NCBI GenBank assembly: GCA_922989275.2
Contig: OV277872.1
Span: 30,339,619-30,403,618 of the forward strand
Reading direction: 5' to 3'
DNA length: 64,000 nt
Origin: Gari tellinella
Taxonomy: Eukaryota > Mollusca > Bivalvia > Cardiida > Psammobiidae
A program made the position numbers and the translations under genes. Within the stretch, counting starts at the first letter, position 1. Each line of letters starts with the position of its first letter. Below, one piece after another: positions 31,201 to 33,808 of this stretch. The notes under the pieces are model-generated. The model was not told the DNA's origin and ran no database searches. It saw only the letters and a program-made list of their open reading frames with translations.

Positions 31201-32189
31201 AGTGGTTTCCACAGGTGGTGAACCAGTCAAAATAGTCAGTGTGTCAGGAGCAGGTGACTGGTAGGTCCATTTTATTAATCATCCATTTGCCAATTAAGTT
31301 TAGTCCATTTTTGACTATTACAAAATACAAAATGATTGGTAAAAGTCTTCTGATCTGGGTTTACACTGTTTGCATAGGACATGTGTTCATGTATTGTTTA
31401 AAGCAGGTTGAAAGGAAAGCAGAATGCACCCAAAGGCACATTCTGCTTTACTTTCAGCCTGCTTTAAGCTACAATCTGCTAGAATATAGAAAACTTGTTT
31501 TTAATAGGGGTTCAGGGAGTTTGGGGTCTTTAGACAGACCGGATGTGCACATTGTGTTTTGATTCTGTTTTAGTAGTTTTACCTTGACTTCTTTATCACT
31601 GCATGACATCTAACTATGCTTAACCCTTTACCCCATACACCTGTTTACGCCTTTAATTTGTTCCTCTGCTAAAGAAAATAGTTTCAATTCATACAATCAT
31701 GAAGAAATGGTTTCCATATCCTAGCAGATTGTAGCTTAAAGTAGGCTGAAAGTAAAGTAGAATGCACCTTTAGGCTATGGGGGAATGGGTTAAAGCAGGT
31801 GGAAAGTAAGGCAGAATATTTACTAAAGCACACTCTGCTTCACTTTTAGCCTTCTTTGAACTACTTTTTACTAGGATATAGAAAATATTCCTAATGGTAC
31901 ATAATTCATGGCTCTAAAGTTGAACTATTCATGCAGAGGAGTTGTGAAAGAGTGTGTTGTAAAAATGTGTATCTACGGAGTAATGGGTTAATTCTGAACA
32001 GAAGTAGCTCTGATAAAATGTTATTTCTATTTCAGTCTTGTGTCAGGCATGATCTGTGGTATTCTACAGGGGCTGGACCCCGCTGTCTGTGTCAACATGG
32101 GTCTAAGGGCCGCCCAACTGTCTCTTCAGGCCCCACAGGCAATTCCTTTAAATCTAGCCCCAGAGTTGCTGTATAAGGACTCCATGTAA
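1094..32189 (+). CDS. Bifunctional pseudouridine-5'-phosphate glycosidase / PfkB sugar kinase, 5'-partial, 13 exons
   Basis: Spliced gene encoding about 564 residues after the window edge. Exons: 1094-1200, 4344-4470, 5561-5681, 6809-6894, 7814-8034, 9460-9519, 15853-16014, 16671-16799, 17289-17403, 19607-19750, 20279-20457, 31169-31260, 32036-32189. Every junction is GT..AG and keeps frame. The N-terminal half is the PsuG family, which splits pseudouridine 5'-phosphate into uracil and ribose 5-phosphate. The second half is a PfkB/ribokinase-type domain, which in this fusion would phosphorylate pseudouridine first, so one chain would carry both steps of pseudouridine breakdown. The kinase shows a start motif [10 protein letters not shown], the glycine-rich [15 protein letters not shown] and the catalytic GAGD. 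Roughly 130 N-terminal residues are missing, expected upstream of base 1. Introns are packed with MITEs; the largest (20458-31168) is 10.7 kb. Family assignment is from recalled conserved motifs; activity is inferred. Confidence 0.9.
1254..1450. mobile_element. F7 foldback family remnant
   Basis: GTTCGTTTTACGAAACGTCG and the following CGACAAATACGGTTGTA match one arm of the F7 family (complete at 28491-28731). The second arm is absent. Confidence 0.4.
1692..1897. mobile_element. F5 MITE, 206 bp, flanked by TTAA
   Basis: TTAA (1688-1691) then CCCTTAGCCTGCCA at one end and TGGCGGGCTAAGGG then TTAA (1898-1901) at the other. An internal perfect hairpin carries AACAGCTTGGATCCGGATGA and its complement. 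CCC..GGG ends with TTAA duplication fit piggyBac. Related copies: 26023-26218 and 36827-37022, both 196 bp. Confidence 0.85.
1985..2335. repeat. Three tandem hairpin units
   Basis: Three successive imperfect palindromes, about 1993-2075, 2118-2200 and 2246-2325, each built from ATTGCTTAATGC / GCATTAAGCAA type arms and an inner CTAATGCAGAAAG / CTTTCTGCATTA stem. The units differ by many point changes, so the array is old. Not one of the other families here. Confidence 0.7.
2485..3695. mobile_element. TA-flanked Tc1/mariner/pogo-like element, 1211 bp
   Basis: TA then CAGTTAAACCTCGATGTATC at the left and the matching inverted end (CATAGAGGTTTAACTG, then TA) at the right. Subterminal repeats of AACTTCGAAACATCGGGG-like sequence occur at both ends. 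The central 700 bp, including a 93-codon frame at 3054-3335, shows no transposase motif, so it is non-autonomous. Confidence 0.8.
3790..3900. repeat. Long imperfect palindrome
   Basis: Arms of about 40 bp (3790-3828 and 3861-3900; GTTAGAG.TTATTTCATAG and TTAATAATTAAGAAGCC with complements) around a 32 bp loop. The right side continues into half of an F7 foldback copy (about 3904-4053). Confidence 0.8.
4055..4293. mobile_element. F1 MITE copy
   Basis: Runs from CATTTAATTTGTTCCTCCAC through the F1 hairpin (4172-4246) to TCTATGAGTTAATTGGTTAA. It ends about 50 bp before exon b. Confidence 0.7.
4344..4470 (+). CDS. PsuG-kinase exon b
   Basis: Begins [20 protein letters not shown] and ends RQAAEMI plus one base. 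This matches the PsuG stretch after the active-site Lys (ETQGV...FPAFF...SGF). Acceptor cag 4341-4343, donor gtaagactta at 4471. The F1 MITE arms lie close on both sides of the exon. Confidence 0.9.
4505..5233. mobile_element. F1 MITE interrupted by a pearl-type element
   Basis: TTAA then CCCATTACTCCATAAATAC starts an F1 copy. At about 4531 it is broken by an element beginning TTTATGCCCCCACAGG, with a GTTTGTTTGTTT tract and degenerate repeats containing GACAAAGGTCAAGGTCATTT, ending about 5073 (CATCTTGTT). F1 sequence resumes with GTTTATTTCTCAATGGAAG and ends CTTATGGAGTAATGGGT. Confidence 0.7.
5297..5501. mobile_element. TA-flanked MITE, uninterrupted reference copy, 205 bp
   Basis: TA, CAGTAAAACTTTTCTATTAC at the left, inverted end ATAGAGAGGTTAAACTG and TA at the right, and a central hairpin (CAGAAAGCTCCTAAAGGAG). 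This is the empty form of the elements at 15108-15565, 32212-32657 and 33809-34251; here the TTAA used as landing site in those copies is CTGA. Confidence 0.75.
5561..5681 (+). CDS. PsuG-kinase exon c
   Basis: Reads [20 protein letters not shown] and continues to IVREAK across the next junction. The [12 protein letters not shown] segment is a conserved PsuG core strand. Acceptor tttcag ending 5560, donor gtaggt at 5682. Phase 1 at the start, phase 2 at the end. Confidence 0.9.
5693..6060 (+). mobile_element. Pearl-type repeat remnant (TAGCTCGTCTGTA family)
   Basis: Starts TAGCTCGTCTGTATAAAGTA with a palindrome over GTACAAGACAAGC and continues with two diverged units of ATGCTTATATCTCCTATGTC-type sequence. 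A related inverted copy is at about 38000-38336 (ending GTACAGACGAGCTA). Confidence 0.5.
6095..6450. mobile_element. F6 TA-flanked MITE, 356 bp
   Basis: TA, CAGTGCTCCCTCCCTACAAC at the left, inverted end GTAGAGGGGGAACGCTG and TA at the right; central hairpin with GATCAGACGCCGCG. Other F6 copies or fragments: about 8890-9430, 26830-27110, 36496-36812, 39653-39964, 51030-51078 joined to 52972-53240. Confidence 0.8.
6520..6780. mobile_element. F1 MITE copy
   Basis: CTTAACCCATTATCCCATAA at the left, hairpin about 6640-6720, right end degraded (CATGGGTGAATGAATTAAGG). It stops 30 bp before exon d. Confidence 0.7.
6809..6894 (+). CDS. PsuG-kinase exon d
   Basis: Reads [20 protein letters not shown] then TEGRSLEA. 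In PsuG this is the helix-rich C-terminal part (GKEVTPYIL...T.G.SLEAN). Acceptor aacag ending 6808; donor gtatcc at 6895 is a weaker site but gives the correct frame into exon e (GCA A|AT, Ala-Asn). Confidence 0.88.
6895..7178. other. Intron sequence without recognised element
   Basis: Holds a 60-codon open frame starting 6911 with no recognisable family. A weak resemblance to the ATCCAAATGGGACGC hairpin arms of the F5/F6 families is seen near 6965-7010. Nothing else supported. Confidence 0.3.
7179..7420. mobile_element. F7 foldback element, 242 bp
   Basis: Two long inverted arms: GGGGCCGTTTCGTAAAACTT at the left and the complement ending ATCAGGCCCC at the right, with an inner stem ATCTAATCCTGTCTTGTGAT. 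Further copies at 28491-28731, 41474-41713, 42715-42953, 44463-44704 and 45241-45483. Confidence 0.8.
7517..7766. mobile_element. F1 MITE copy
   Basis: ACTCATTACCCATAGCCTG to ATGGTGTAATGGGTT with the full hairpin GCAGAATGCGCC/GGCGCATTCTAC at about 7565-7640. It ends about 47 bp before the exon e acceptor. Confidence 0.75.
7814..8034 (+). CDS. PsuG-kinase exon e: end of glycosidase, linker with tandem repeat, start of kinase
   Basis: Begins [19 protein letters not shown], the conserved PsuG C-terminus with its active-site Asn, then runs into a charged low-complexity linker and ends GKKV, the lead into the kinase strand VVVGGS in the next exon. The linker holds two 14-residue repeats, [14 protein letters not shown] and [14 protein letters not shown], encoded by 7891-7932 and 7933-7974. 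Two donors are possible: ggtaag at 8024 breaks the frame, while gtaagt at 8035 keeps it, so the exon is ended at 8034. The open frame continues into the intron as a hydrophobic run ([20 protein letters not shown]), which is treated as intronic. Confidence 0.88.
8221..8758. mobile_element. F4 element, 538 bp, TTAA-flanked, with embedded tRNA-like segment
   Basis: Ends AGCGACTCGCAACCAGAT and ATCCGGTTGCGAGTCCCT are inverted repeats flanked by TTAA. A tRNA-like segment lies inside on the minus strand (8361-8446). Other copies: 58792-59318 and 59897-60188. Confidence 0.85.
8361..8446 (-). other. tRNA-like sequence inside F4
   Basis: Minus strand: GTTCCGTGGTCCATTGGTCT as a D-arm/A-box-like region and GGTTCGAATCCCACCAGAG as a consensus B-box/T-arm. 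The A-box is degraded and the acceptor stem does not pair cleanly, so this is a tRNA-derived relic resembling a class II (Leu/Ser) tRNA, not a functional gene. Confidence 0.5.
8891..9430. mobile_element. F6 MITE interrupted by F2
   Basis: Left end degraded (AGTCGTTATAGGGAGG), F6 hairpin at about 8935-8997, right end AGAGGGAGCACTG then TA (9431-9432). F2 is inserted at 9129-9370. Confidence 0.75.
9129..9370. mobile_element. F2 MITE, 242 bp, TTAA-flanked
   Basis: TTAA (9125-9128), CTCTTTGAACCCTAGTAAC, central hairpin (GATCAGAAGGCTCCTTAAGG), right end CAGGGAGGAAAGCG, TTAA (9371-9374). Matches F2 copies at 19323-19565, 28875-29117 and 33876-34117, all 242-243 bp. Confidence 0.9.
9460..9519 (+). 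CDS. PsuG-kinase exon f: N-terminus of PfkB domain
   Basis: Twenty codons, [20 protein letters not shown], the first beta strand and Gly-Gly of a ribokinase-type fold. The acceptor tttcag ends at 9459, inside sequence contributed by the right end of an F6 MITE that stops at 9430. The donor gtatgt at 9520 is followed 11 bp later by a 4.68 kb transposon. Confidence 0.88.
10327..11567. mobile_element. Nested TA-flanked Tc1/pogo-like element, 1241 bp
   Basis: TA then CAGTAAAACCTCGGAAAAC at the left, CTCGGTTTTCC-like inverted end (TTTTCCGAGTTTATACTG) then TA at the right. Subterminal arrays of GTTCGGTTTTCTGAG occur at both ends (10373-10420, 11410-11555), probably transposase sites. No coding frame recognised. 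Confidence 0.8.
12099..14137. repeat. Three tandem 207 bp units, first split by an insertion
   Basis: Units start GAGGGATTTTTTGCAAATAT at about 12099, 13724 (joined to the break at 12318) and 13925, and each ends GCGGCTACACGCGTACGA. Units 2 and 3 differ at only a handful of positions. The pearl-type element at about 12319-13723 separates unit starts. Confidence 0.75.
12319..13723 (+). mobile_element. Pearl/BIV160-type element with about seven 160 bp repeats
   Basis: Starts TTATACGCCCTTCTTCAGAC, then a GTCCGTCC microsatellite (12363-12404), then about seven units of roughly 157-165 bp, each with GAAACTTGGTCAGCATGTGT and GAGTTATGCCCCTTTTTT, and a tail with ACGGGCGTATAATGTGCCCG ending CTCTTGTTG. 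Layout equals pearl elements of bivalves, which are thought to be Helentron-related; that affiliation is inference. Confidence 0.75.
14230..14435. mobile_element. Truncated F1 copy
   Basis: TTTTTTTACGCCATTGATTA, then GTAGCGTAAAGCAGGTTGA and ATAGAATGCTGTC; the right hairpin arm is deleted and the end GTCATGGGGTAACGGGTTAA follows directly. Confidence 0.65.
14485..14732. mobile_element. F1 MITE, 248 bp, complete
   Basis: TTAA (14481-14484), CCAATTACCCCATAAATACG, hairpin with GCAGAATGTGCCTTAAGACA, end CTATGGGGTAATGGG, TTAA (14733-14736). One of the cleanest full F1 copies. Confidence 0.9.
14840..15085. mobile_element. TA-flanked MITE, 246 bp
   Basis: TA, CAGTGAAGAATCTGTTATTC at the left, AAAGAATAACACATTCTCCACTG and TA at the right, central hairpin GATCAGACGCCGGGTTACCC. 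Same family as 39307-39544; TA duplication fits Tc1/mariner. Confidence 0.85.
15108..15565. mobile_element. TA MITE interrupted by F1 at its internal TTAA
   Basis: Outer element (CATTGAAATGCTTCTATTAC ... AATAGAGAGGTTTTT) holds an F1 copy at 15181-15422 between TTAA 15177-15180 and TTAA 15423-15426. The outer central hairpin (CAGAAAGCTCCTTAAGGAGC) is intact. The outer right tip runs into a pearl-type element. Confidence 0.85.
15181..15422. mobile_element. F1 MITE (CCCTTTCCCC subtype), 242 bp
   Basis: CCCTTTCCCCCATAGAAGC at the left, CTATGTGGGGAAGGG at the right, hairpin GCAGAATGCGCTTAAAGCGC. TTAA on both sides. Confidence 0.9.
15562..15830 (+). mobile_element. Short pearl-type element
   Basis: Starts TTATTATGCCCCTCCCCCGA, has a GTCAGTCCATC tract and ends ACAAAGCCATCCCTCTAG. 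A single degraded repeat unit; ends 22 bp before exon g. Confidence 0.5.
15853..16014 (+). CDS. PsuG-kinase exon g
   Basis: Reads [20 protein letters not shown] and continues [20 protein letters not shown] to [20 protein letters not shown] is the PfkB substrate-binding glycine motif. Acceptor cag ending 15852. The donor is most simply gttggt at 16015, a weak site that preserves frame (HM joined to DLTGTARL). Confidence 0.85.
16068..16318. mobile_element. F1 MITE, 251 bp
   Basis: TTAA (16064-16067), CCAATTACCCCATAGCCTG, hairpin 16112-16190, end ATATATGGGGGAACAGA, TTAA (16319-16322). Confidence 0.85.
16671..16799 (+). CDS. PsuG-kinase exon h
   Basis: Reads [20 protein letters not shown] and ends EMISPDY. 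The [10 protein letters not shown] segment matches the ribokinase-fold strand facing the sugar in eukaryotic PsuG-kinase fusions. Acceptor tattacag ending 16670, donor gtaggt at 16800, phase 0 at both ends. Confidence 0.87.
16808..17205. mobile_element. Two F1 fragments in tandem
   Basis: Two F1 left halves: one starting at CTTGACCCATACCCCATATT (about 16817) and one at TTTAACCCATTACCCCATAA (about 17006). The first has a damaged hairpin with an inserted TATTTTTTAACC; the second is truncated after GCAGAATGTGCCTTAAGG and joins GCCATGGGGTGGAG. Confidence 0.6.
17289..17403 (+). CDS. PsuG-kinase exon i
   Basis: Reads [20 protein letters not shown] and ends HTHSIP plus one base. The VCIDGN stretch is the ribokinase-fold strand that carries the conserved Asp-Gly-Asn. 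Acceptor cgaaag ending 17288 (a weak pyrimidine tract), donor gtaggt at 17404. Confidence 0.85.
17425..17895. mobile_element. F1 MITE inserted within another F1
   Basis: Outer F1 runs from CTAACTCACTGTTCCATATA to AACTATGGGGTAAATG; the inner F1 copy is 17567-17811 with TTAA 17563-17566 and 17812-17815. The outer segment between its arm TTAA (TTAAAGCAGG) and centre TTAA (CCTTAAGG) is missing, as if those two sites were joined. Confidence 0.75.
17917..18853 (+). mobile_element. Pearl-type element (AGCTCACCTGAGCC family)
   Basis: 5' hairpin AGCTCACCTGAGCC/GGCTCAAGGTGAGCT, GTCCGGCGTCCGTCG tract, two diverged units with GGCCAGAGCTTAGATATTT and GGGGTCAAAATTGGCCCCGC, and 3' end GCCCCATGGGGCTCTTGT. 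A 101-codon frame at 18011 spans the repeat and is not a gene. Confidence 0.7.
18914..19299. mobile_element. TTAA-flanked MITE with internal tandem duplication
   Basis: TTAA (18910-18913), CTCTTTCAGCGCCAACGGC at the left, TTGCCAGCGAAAGAG at the right, TTAA (19300-19303). The right half, from TCTGATCAGGATCCAAACT to ATTTGCCAGCGAAAG, is present twice (about 18979-19130 and 19138-19299). A relative is at about 56018-56230. Confidence 0.75.
19323..19565. mobile_element. F2 MITE, 243 bp
   Basis: TTAA (19319-19322), CTCTTTGAACCCTAGTCCCG, perfect hairpin GATCAGAGGGCTCCGAAAGG, right end TCAGGGAGGAAAGAG, TTAA (19566-19569). Confidence 0.9.
19607..19750 (+). CDS. PsuG-kinase exon j
   Basis: Reads [20 protein letters not shown] then [15 protein letters not shown] to HAPNC. 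FEPTD and the PN.NEL motif are typical of PfkB kinases. Acceptor tttcag ending 19606, donor gtaagt at 19751. An F2 MITE ends 37 bp upstream of the acceptor region (TTAA 19566-19569). Confidence 0.88.
19967..20168. mobile_element. F1 MITE with shortened hairpin
   Basis: TTAA (19963-19966), CCCATTACCCCATTGCCTG, left hairpin arm deleted (CACTTAAAGCTTTACTTTCAG), end TATGGGGTAATGGG; right TTAA is changed to TCTT. Confidence 0.75.
20279..20457 (+). CDS. PsuG-kinase exon k
   Basis: Reads [20 protein letters not shown] then [20 protein letters not shown] and ends [16 protein letters not shown] is the kinase strand-turn (V T L G . . G V) that precedes the ATP site. Acceptor tttcag ending 20278, donor gtaaga at 20458. 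It opens the 10.7 kb intron. Confidence 0.9.
20578..20837. mobile_element. Degraded MITE remnants
   Basis: ACAGTAACACCTCTATAATG to GTGGTCTTATTGAGGTTTTAC resembles both ends of the TA MITE of 5297-5501 with the middle lost. Then a left half of an F2-like element (CAACTCTTTCAACACC, hairpin to CAGGGTCTTCACTGTT) cut by the next pearl element; its right half resumes at about 22029-22151. Confidence 0.5.
20838..22028 (+). mobile_element. Pearl-type element (AGCTCACCTGGCACG family), about seven 145 bp units
   Basis: 5' hairpin AGCTCACCTGGCACGAAGTG, GTCCGTCCGTCC tract, repeats of about 145 bp with AACACTCTAGAGGCTACAAA, GATGAAACTTGGTCAGAATG and AACTAGGTCACTAGGTCAAA, and 3' end GGGCCATAGTGGCCCTTGTT. 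A second copy in the opposite orientation is at 43368-44309. Confidence 0.8.
22188..24467 (+). mobile_element. Pearl-type element interrupted by F3
   Basis: 5' hairpin AGCTCACCTGAACCAAAGGC, GTCCGTTGTCCGTCC tract, about seven units of roughly 150 bp with AAATCTTCTTCTCTGAAACT and AAAATTGGCCCCGCC, 3' end GGGCCATGGCCCTCTTGTT. F3 sits at 22441-23381. Same family as 17917-18853. Confidence 0.75.
22441..23381 (+). mobile_element. F3 element copy 1, 941 bp
   Basis: TTAA (22437-22440) then GGGTGTATCAAACCCATAAG; right end ACTTTGATACACCC then TCAA (23382-23385, a one-base change from TTAA). Short frames inside, such as 22504-22686, are not conserved as proteins between copies. Confidence 0.85.
24580..25016 (+). 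mobile_element. Pearl-type element (TTTATGCCCC family)
   Basis: Starts TTTATGCCCCTGCACAACTT with the complement GTTGGGGCATACTG, a GTCTGTTTGTTTGTC tract, units with GATAGAGACTTCATATTTGG and GACAAAGGTCAAGG, end ATATCTTCTTGTTTTG. Related to 4531-5073 and to 47925-48352. Confidence 0.65.
25224..25448. mobile_element. F1 MITE, 225 bp
   Basis: TTAA (25220-25223), CCTATGACCCCATAAATACG, hairpin 25333-25403, end CTATGGGGTAATGGG, TTAA (25449-25452). Confidence 0.85.
25545..26016. mobile_element. Foldback element, 472 bp
   Basis: Ends AGATATCTTAAAATAACCTA and its complement TAGGTTATTTTAAGATATCT. A second inner inverted repeat joins AAATGG/GGGTGTATGATA-type arms (about 25615-25645 and 25930-25965). The core (25660-25925) contains no coding signal. 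Not related to the other families. Confidence 0.7.
26023..26218. mobile_element. F5 MITE, 196 bp
   Basis: TTAA (26019-26022), CCCTTAGCCCGCCAAATAAA, hairpin CTTGGATCCGGATGAGACGC, end GGCAGGCTAAGGG, TTAA (26219-26222). Confidence 0.88.
26285..26476. mobile_element. hAT-like MITE copy, diverged
   Basis: CCAGAGATAAGGGGAGTATT to TCCCTCTTATCTGATGCTCTG with a central hairpin ATTAGAATTGTCACTTCGAG. Family of 26565-26747. Confidence 0.65.
26565..26747. mobile_element. hAT-like MITE, 183 bp, 6 bp duplication
   Basis: CAGGGCTCCAGATAAGGGGA at the left and TCTTATCTGGAGCCCTG at the right, flanked by GTATCA on both sides (26559-26564, 26748-26753). The central hairpin is partly deleted. Confidence 0.85.
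26830..27110. mobile_element. F6 MITE, left end lost
   Basis: Hairpin ATTGAATCCAGATCAGATAC / GCGTCTGATCTGGATTCAAAC and right end GTCGTTGTTCAGAGGGCCAT to GTGCACTGTA. Confidence 0.65.
27258..27580. mobile_element. F2-related MITE with triplicated arm, 323 bp
   Basis: TTAA (27254-27257), CTCATTCACCCCTGAATC, right end GCTAGGGTTGAATGTG, TTAA (27581-27584). The right hairpin arm GGAGCCCTCTGATCAGGAAC plus spacer is repeated three times, period 46 bp (about 27386-27520). A plain copy is at about 33454-33690. Confidence 0.8.
27660..27965. mobile_element. Two F1 fragments sharing one TTAA
   Basis: A right half (about 27666-27775, ending GGGGTAATGGG) and a left-to-right copy starting CCCATTACCCCATAGTCTG at 27780 meet at a single TTAA (27776-27779), creating a perfect 22 bp palindrome at the junction. 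The second copy lacks its right end. Confidence 0.75.
28236..28491. mobile_element. hAT-like MITE copy with internal insertion
   Basis: CAGTGCTCCAGATAAGGGGA at the left, CTTATTTGGAGCCCTG at the right, central hairpin 28308-28345. A segment with AGACTCGTCTGTCGGACACG is inserted near the right end beside a repeated CTCCCTCTTAT. Confidence 0.65.
28491..28731. mobile_element. F7 foldback element, reference copy
   Basis: GGGGCCCGTTTCACATAACT at the left and AGTTTTATGAAACGGGCCCC at the right, with a 40+ bp near-perfect inner stem (ATCTAATCCTGTCTTGTGAC and complement). It abuts the preceding hAT-like MITE directly. Confidence 0.85.
28825..29298. mobile_element. F1 MITE interrupted by F2
   Basis: Outer F1: TTAA (28821-28824), CCCATTACCCCATAGACTG ... 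TTTTGGGTAATGGG, TTAA (29299-29302). F2 occupies 28875-29117 between TTAA 28871-28874 and 29118-29121. Without the insert the host reads GCTACTTAAAGCATGTTGAA, the usual F1 arm. Confidence 0.9.
28875..29117. mobile_element. F2 MITE, 243 bp, inverted, inside F1
   Basis: Reverse orientation: CTCTTTCCTCCCTGAAAC at the left, GACTATGGTTCAAAGGG at the right, perfect central hairpin. Nearly the reverse complement of 19323-19565. Confidence 0.9.
29320..30263 (-). mobile_element. F3 element copy 2, 944 bp
   Basis: TTAA (29316-29319), GGGTGTTTCAATGTCATGAC at the left, TATGACATTGATACACCC then TTAA (30264-30267) at the right. Opposite orientation to the copies at 22441 and 34871. Confidence 0.88.
30268..31168. 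mobile_element. Intron tail with F1 and F2 remnants
   Basis: Only remnants: an F2-like hairpin near 30575-30625, an intact F1 hairpin at 30770-30845 (GCAGAATGCGCCTTAAGGCG), and a degraded F2-like hairpin near 31020-31085. The rest (30300-30560) shows nothing recognisable. Confidence 0.5.
31169..31260 (+). CDS. PsuG-kinase exon l: GAGD catalytic motif
   Basis: Reads [20 protein letters not shown] then [14 protein letters not shown] is the PfkB anion-hole and catalytic-base signature. Acceptor tttcag ending 31168, donor gtaggt at 31261; the last two bases (TG) join T of the next exon to give Cys. Confidence 0.92.
31380..32000. mobile_element. F1 fragments between exons l and m
   Basis: Hairpin at 31398-31470; a deleted F1 copy 31624-31788 (CCCTTTACCCCATACACC ... 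GGCTATGGGGGAATGGG) flanked by TTAA; and another right portion at 31789-31988 ending GGAGTAATGGGTTAA. Confidence 0.65.
32036..32189 (+). CDS. PsuG-kinase exon m: C-terminus
   Basis: Reads [20 protein letters not shown] then [20 protein letters not shown] to LLYKDSM and a TAA stop at 32187-32189. The ADP-site helix after GAGD and the repeated-Ala helix are typical PfkB C-terminus. The sequence CCAT|gtaagc overlaps the stop, so a donor at 32186 and one more exon cannot be excluded, but no convincing further exon was seen before the convergent RPL11 gene. Confidence 0.85.
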
Positions 32190-32211
32190 GCTGGGTGCCA
32201 GTGGGAATAAA

Positions 32212-32657
32212 CAGTAAAATTTCTCTATTACGACCACTAAATTGTGTTAATTATTAGGTGTTTAAGACAGGTGACTGCTTAACTCATTACCCCATAAATA
32301 TGCTTTTTTACCCCTCTAATTTATTGCTTTACTGAAGAAAATAGTTTCAATTTATACAGTCATGAATATGCATCATAAGAAATATTTTCTATATATCCTA
32401 ATAGAGGGAAGCCTAAAGCAGGTTGAAAGTAAAGCAGAATGTGCCTTAAGGCACATTCTGCTTTACTTTTAACCTGCTTCAAGTGGTCATATGTCTTTAA
32501 AACTTAGAACAGACTATGGAGTAATGGGTTAAAGCAAATTGACAGTAAAACAGAAAGCTTTCTGTTTTACTGTCACCTTGCTTTAAGCTGTCATCTGACT
32601 TTTATACAGTCAATTGTTAGCCTTCATTTTAGTGGTCGTAATAGAGAGGTTTTACTG
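32212..32657. mobile_element. TA MITE interrupted by F1
   Basis: Outer CAGTAAAATTTCTCTATTAC ... AATAGAGAGGTTTTACTG then TA (32658-32659). F1 copy 32283-32528 lies between TTAA 32279-32282 and 32529-32532. Host without insert: GACTGCTTAAAGCAAATTG. Begins 22 bp after the PsuG-kinase stop. Confidence 0.9.
32283..32528. mobile_element. F1 MITE, 246 bp
   Basis: CTCATTACCCCATAAATATG at the left, CTATGGAGTAATGGG at the right, perfect hairpin GCAGAATGTGCCTTAAGGCA. Confidence 0.9.
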
Positions 32658-33453
32658 TATAATAAGAATTTCCACAGAATTTACAGTGGAGACAAGGTAC
32701 AAAATGACCATTTGAGGATGGGCCATAAAACATCAATCGTGGATATACATGTACACGTGTACAGTGTAGAAGACATTATTTATTACCCAATAATATTTGT
32801 CTTGTTTTACAGACTTAAAGCAGTTTGAAAGTAAAGCATGTTACTGTTACATTCAGTCTGCTTTAATTTACAATCTGCTAGGATATAGAAAAAAATATTT
32901 TTGGGTATAGTCAAAACTGCATAAAGTGAACTATTTTCTTCAGTGGAGGAATAAATTAAAGGTGTAAAATGGTGTATTTATGGAGTCATGGATTAAGCCA
33001 AAGGTGATATGGATTTGTTATGATTTTACATCGCTTTAACAGTATTTCAGTCATATTGCGACATCCAGCTGATTACAGGTGGAGAAAGACCCCAGAAGCC
33101 CTATGCATGTGCACTACAGCAACTGGATGGAACCACAGACCTTCCACAAACCAGCTGGAAGGCTTCCCCACATGAAAAATTTGAATGCCTAGACCGGGAT
33201 TTGAACTCACAGCTGTGAGGAGCTTAGTGATGGAAATCACAGTGACTATACCAATACATGTAGGCCATGGAGGCCCCTAAGCCAAAGCTAAATCAGAAAT
33301 TATTATATACAAACTGAATCGGATATGACTGACTAACCAAATGTTTACAGAGAAGCGACTTTTAAATGCAGGACTAGTATTGCAGAAAAATCTTAAATAG
33401 TTGTATGCATTACCGGTATTTATGCCCTAAATTTAGCTGCCTCATCCTCAACT
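32658..33453. other. Intergenic, mostly remnants
   Basis: F1 right portion at 32812-32995 with a shortened hairpin, then the SINE-like element (33065-33285), then about 170 bp (33286-33453) with nothing recognised. Confidence 0.5.
33065..33285 (-). mobile_element. tRNA-derived SINE-like element
   Basis: Read on the minus strand, it starts with a tRNA-like promoter (A-box-like TGGCCTACATGTATTGG, then B-box-like GAGTTCAAATCCC) and continues with a non-tRNA body containing GGTTCCATCCAG and TCTCCACCTGT, a layout seen in molluscan SINEs. No clear tail or target duplication was resolved. It lies between the 3' ends of the PsuG-kinase and RPL11 genes. Confidence 0.5.
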
Positions 33454-33690
33454 CATTCACCCCTGAAACTTTTAATAGACAATTCCATTTTCAAAATATA
33501 TTTAGTCCATTTCTGACTATTTAGGGATGAATTTAAAAAATTATTGAAAAATGACAGTGTAGACCCTGATCAGAGGGCTCCTTAAGGAGCCCTCTGATCA
33601 GGATCAACACTGTTTGCATGGGACAAGGGTAATCCTCACAGGTATACTGTTTGTAAACGACGAGTATACTTGTCGCTAGGGTTGAATGTG
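33454..33690. mobile_element. F2-related MITE (CTCATTCACCCC subtype)
   Basis: CTCATTCACCCCTGAAACTT at the left, hairpin GATCAGAGGGCTCCTTAAGG, GCTAGGGTTGAATGTG then TTAA (33691-33694) at the right; left TTAA is changed to TCAA. Confidence 0.8.
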
Positions 33691-33808
33691 TTAAAACATT
33701 TGTGATCCCATTGAAATGATTCTTGAACACTCCATAACTTGGTCTGTAAACTGCATATACCATTTAACTCATTCCACAATAGCTCGTTTTCAGTATTGAA
33801 GACAGATA

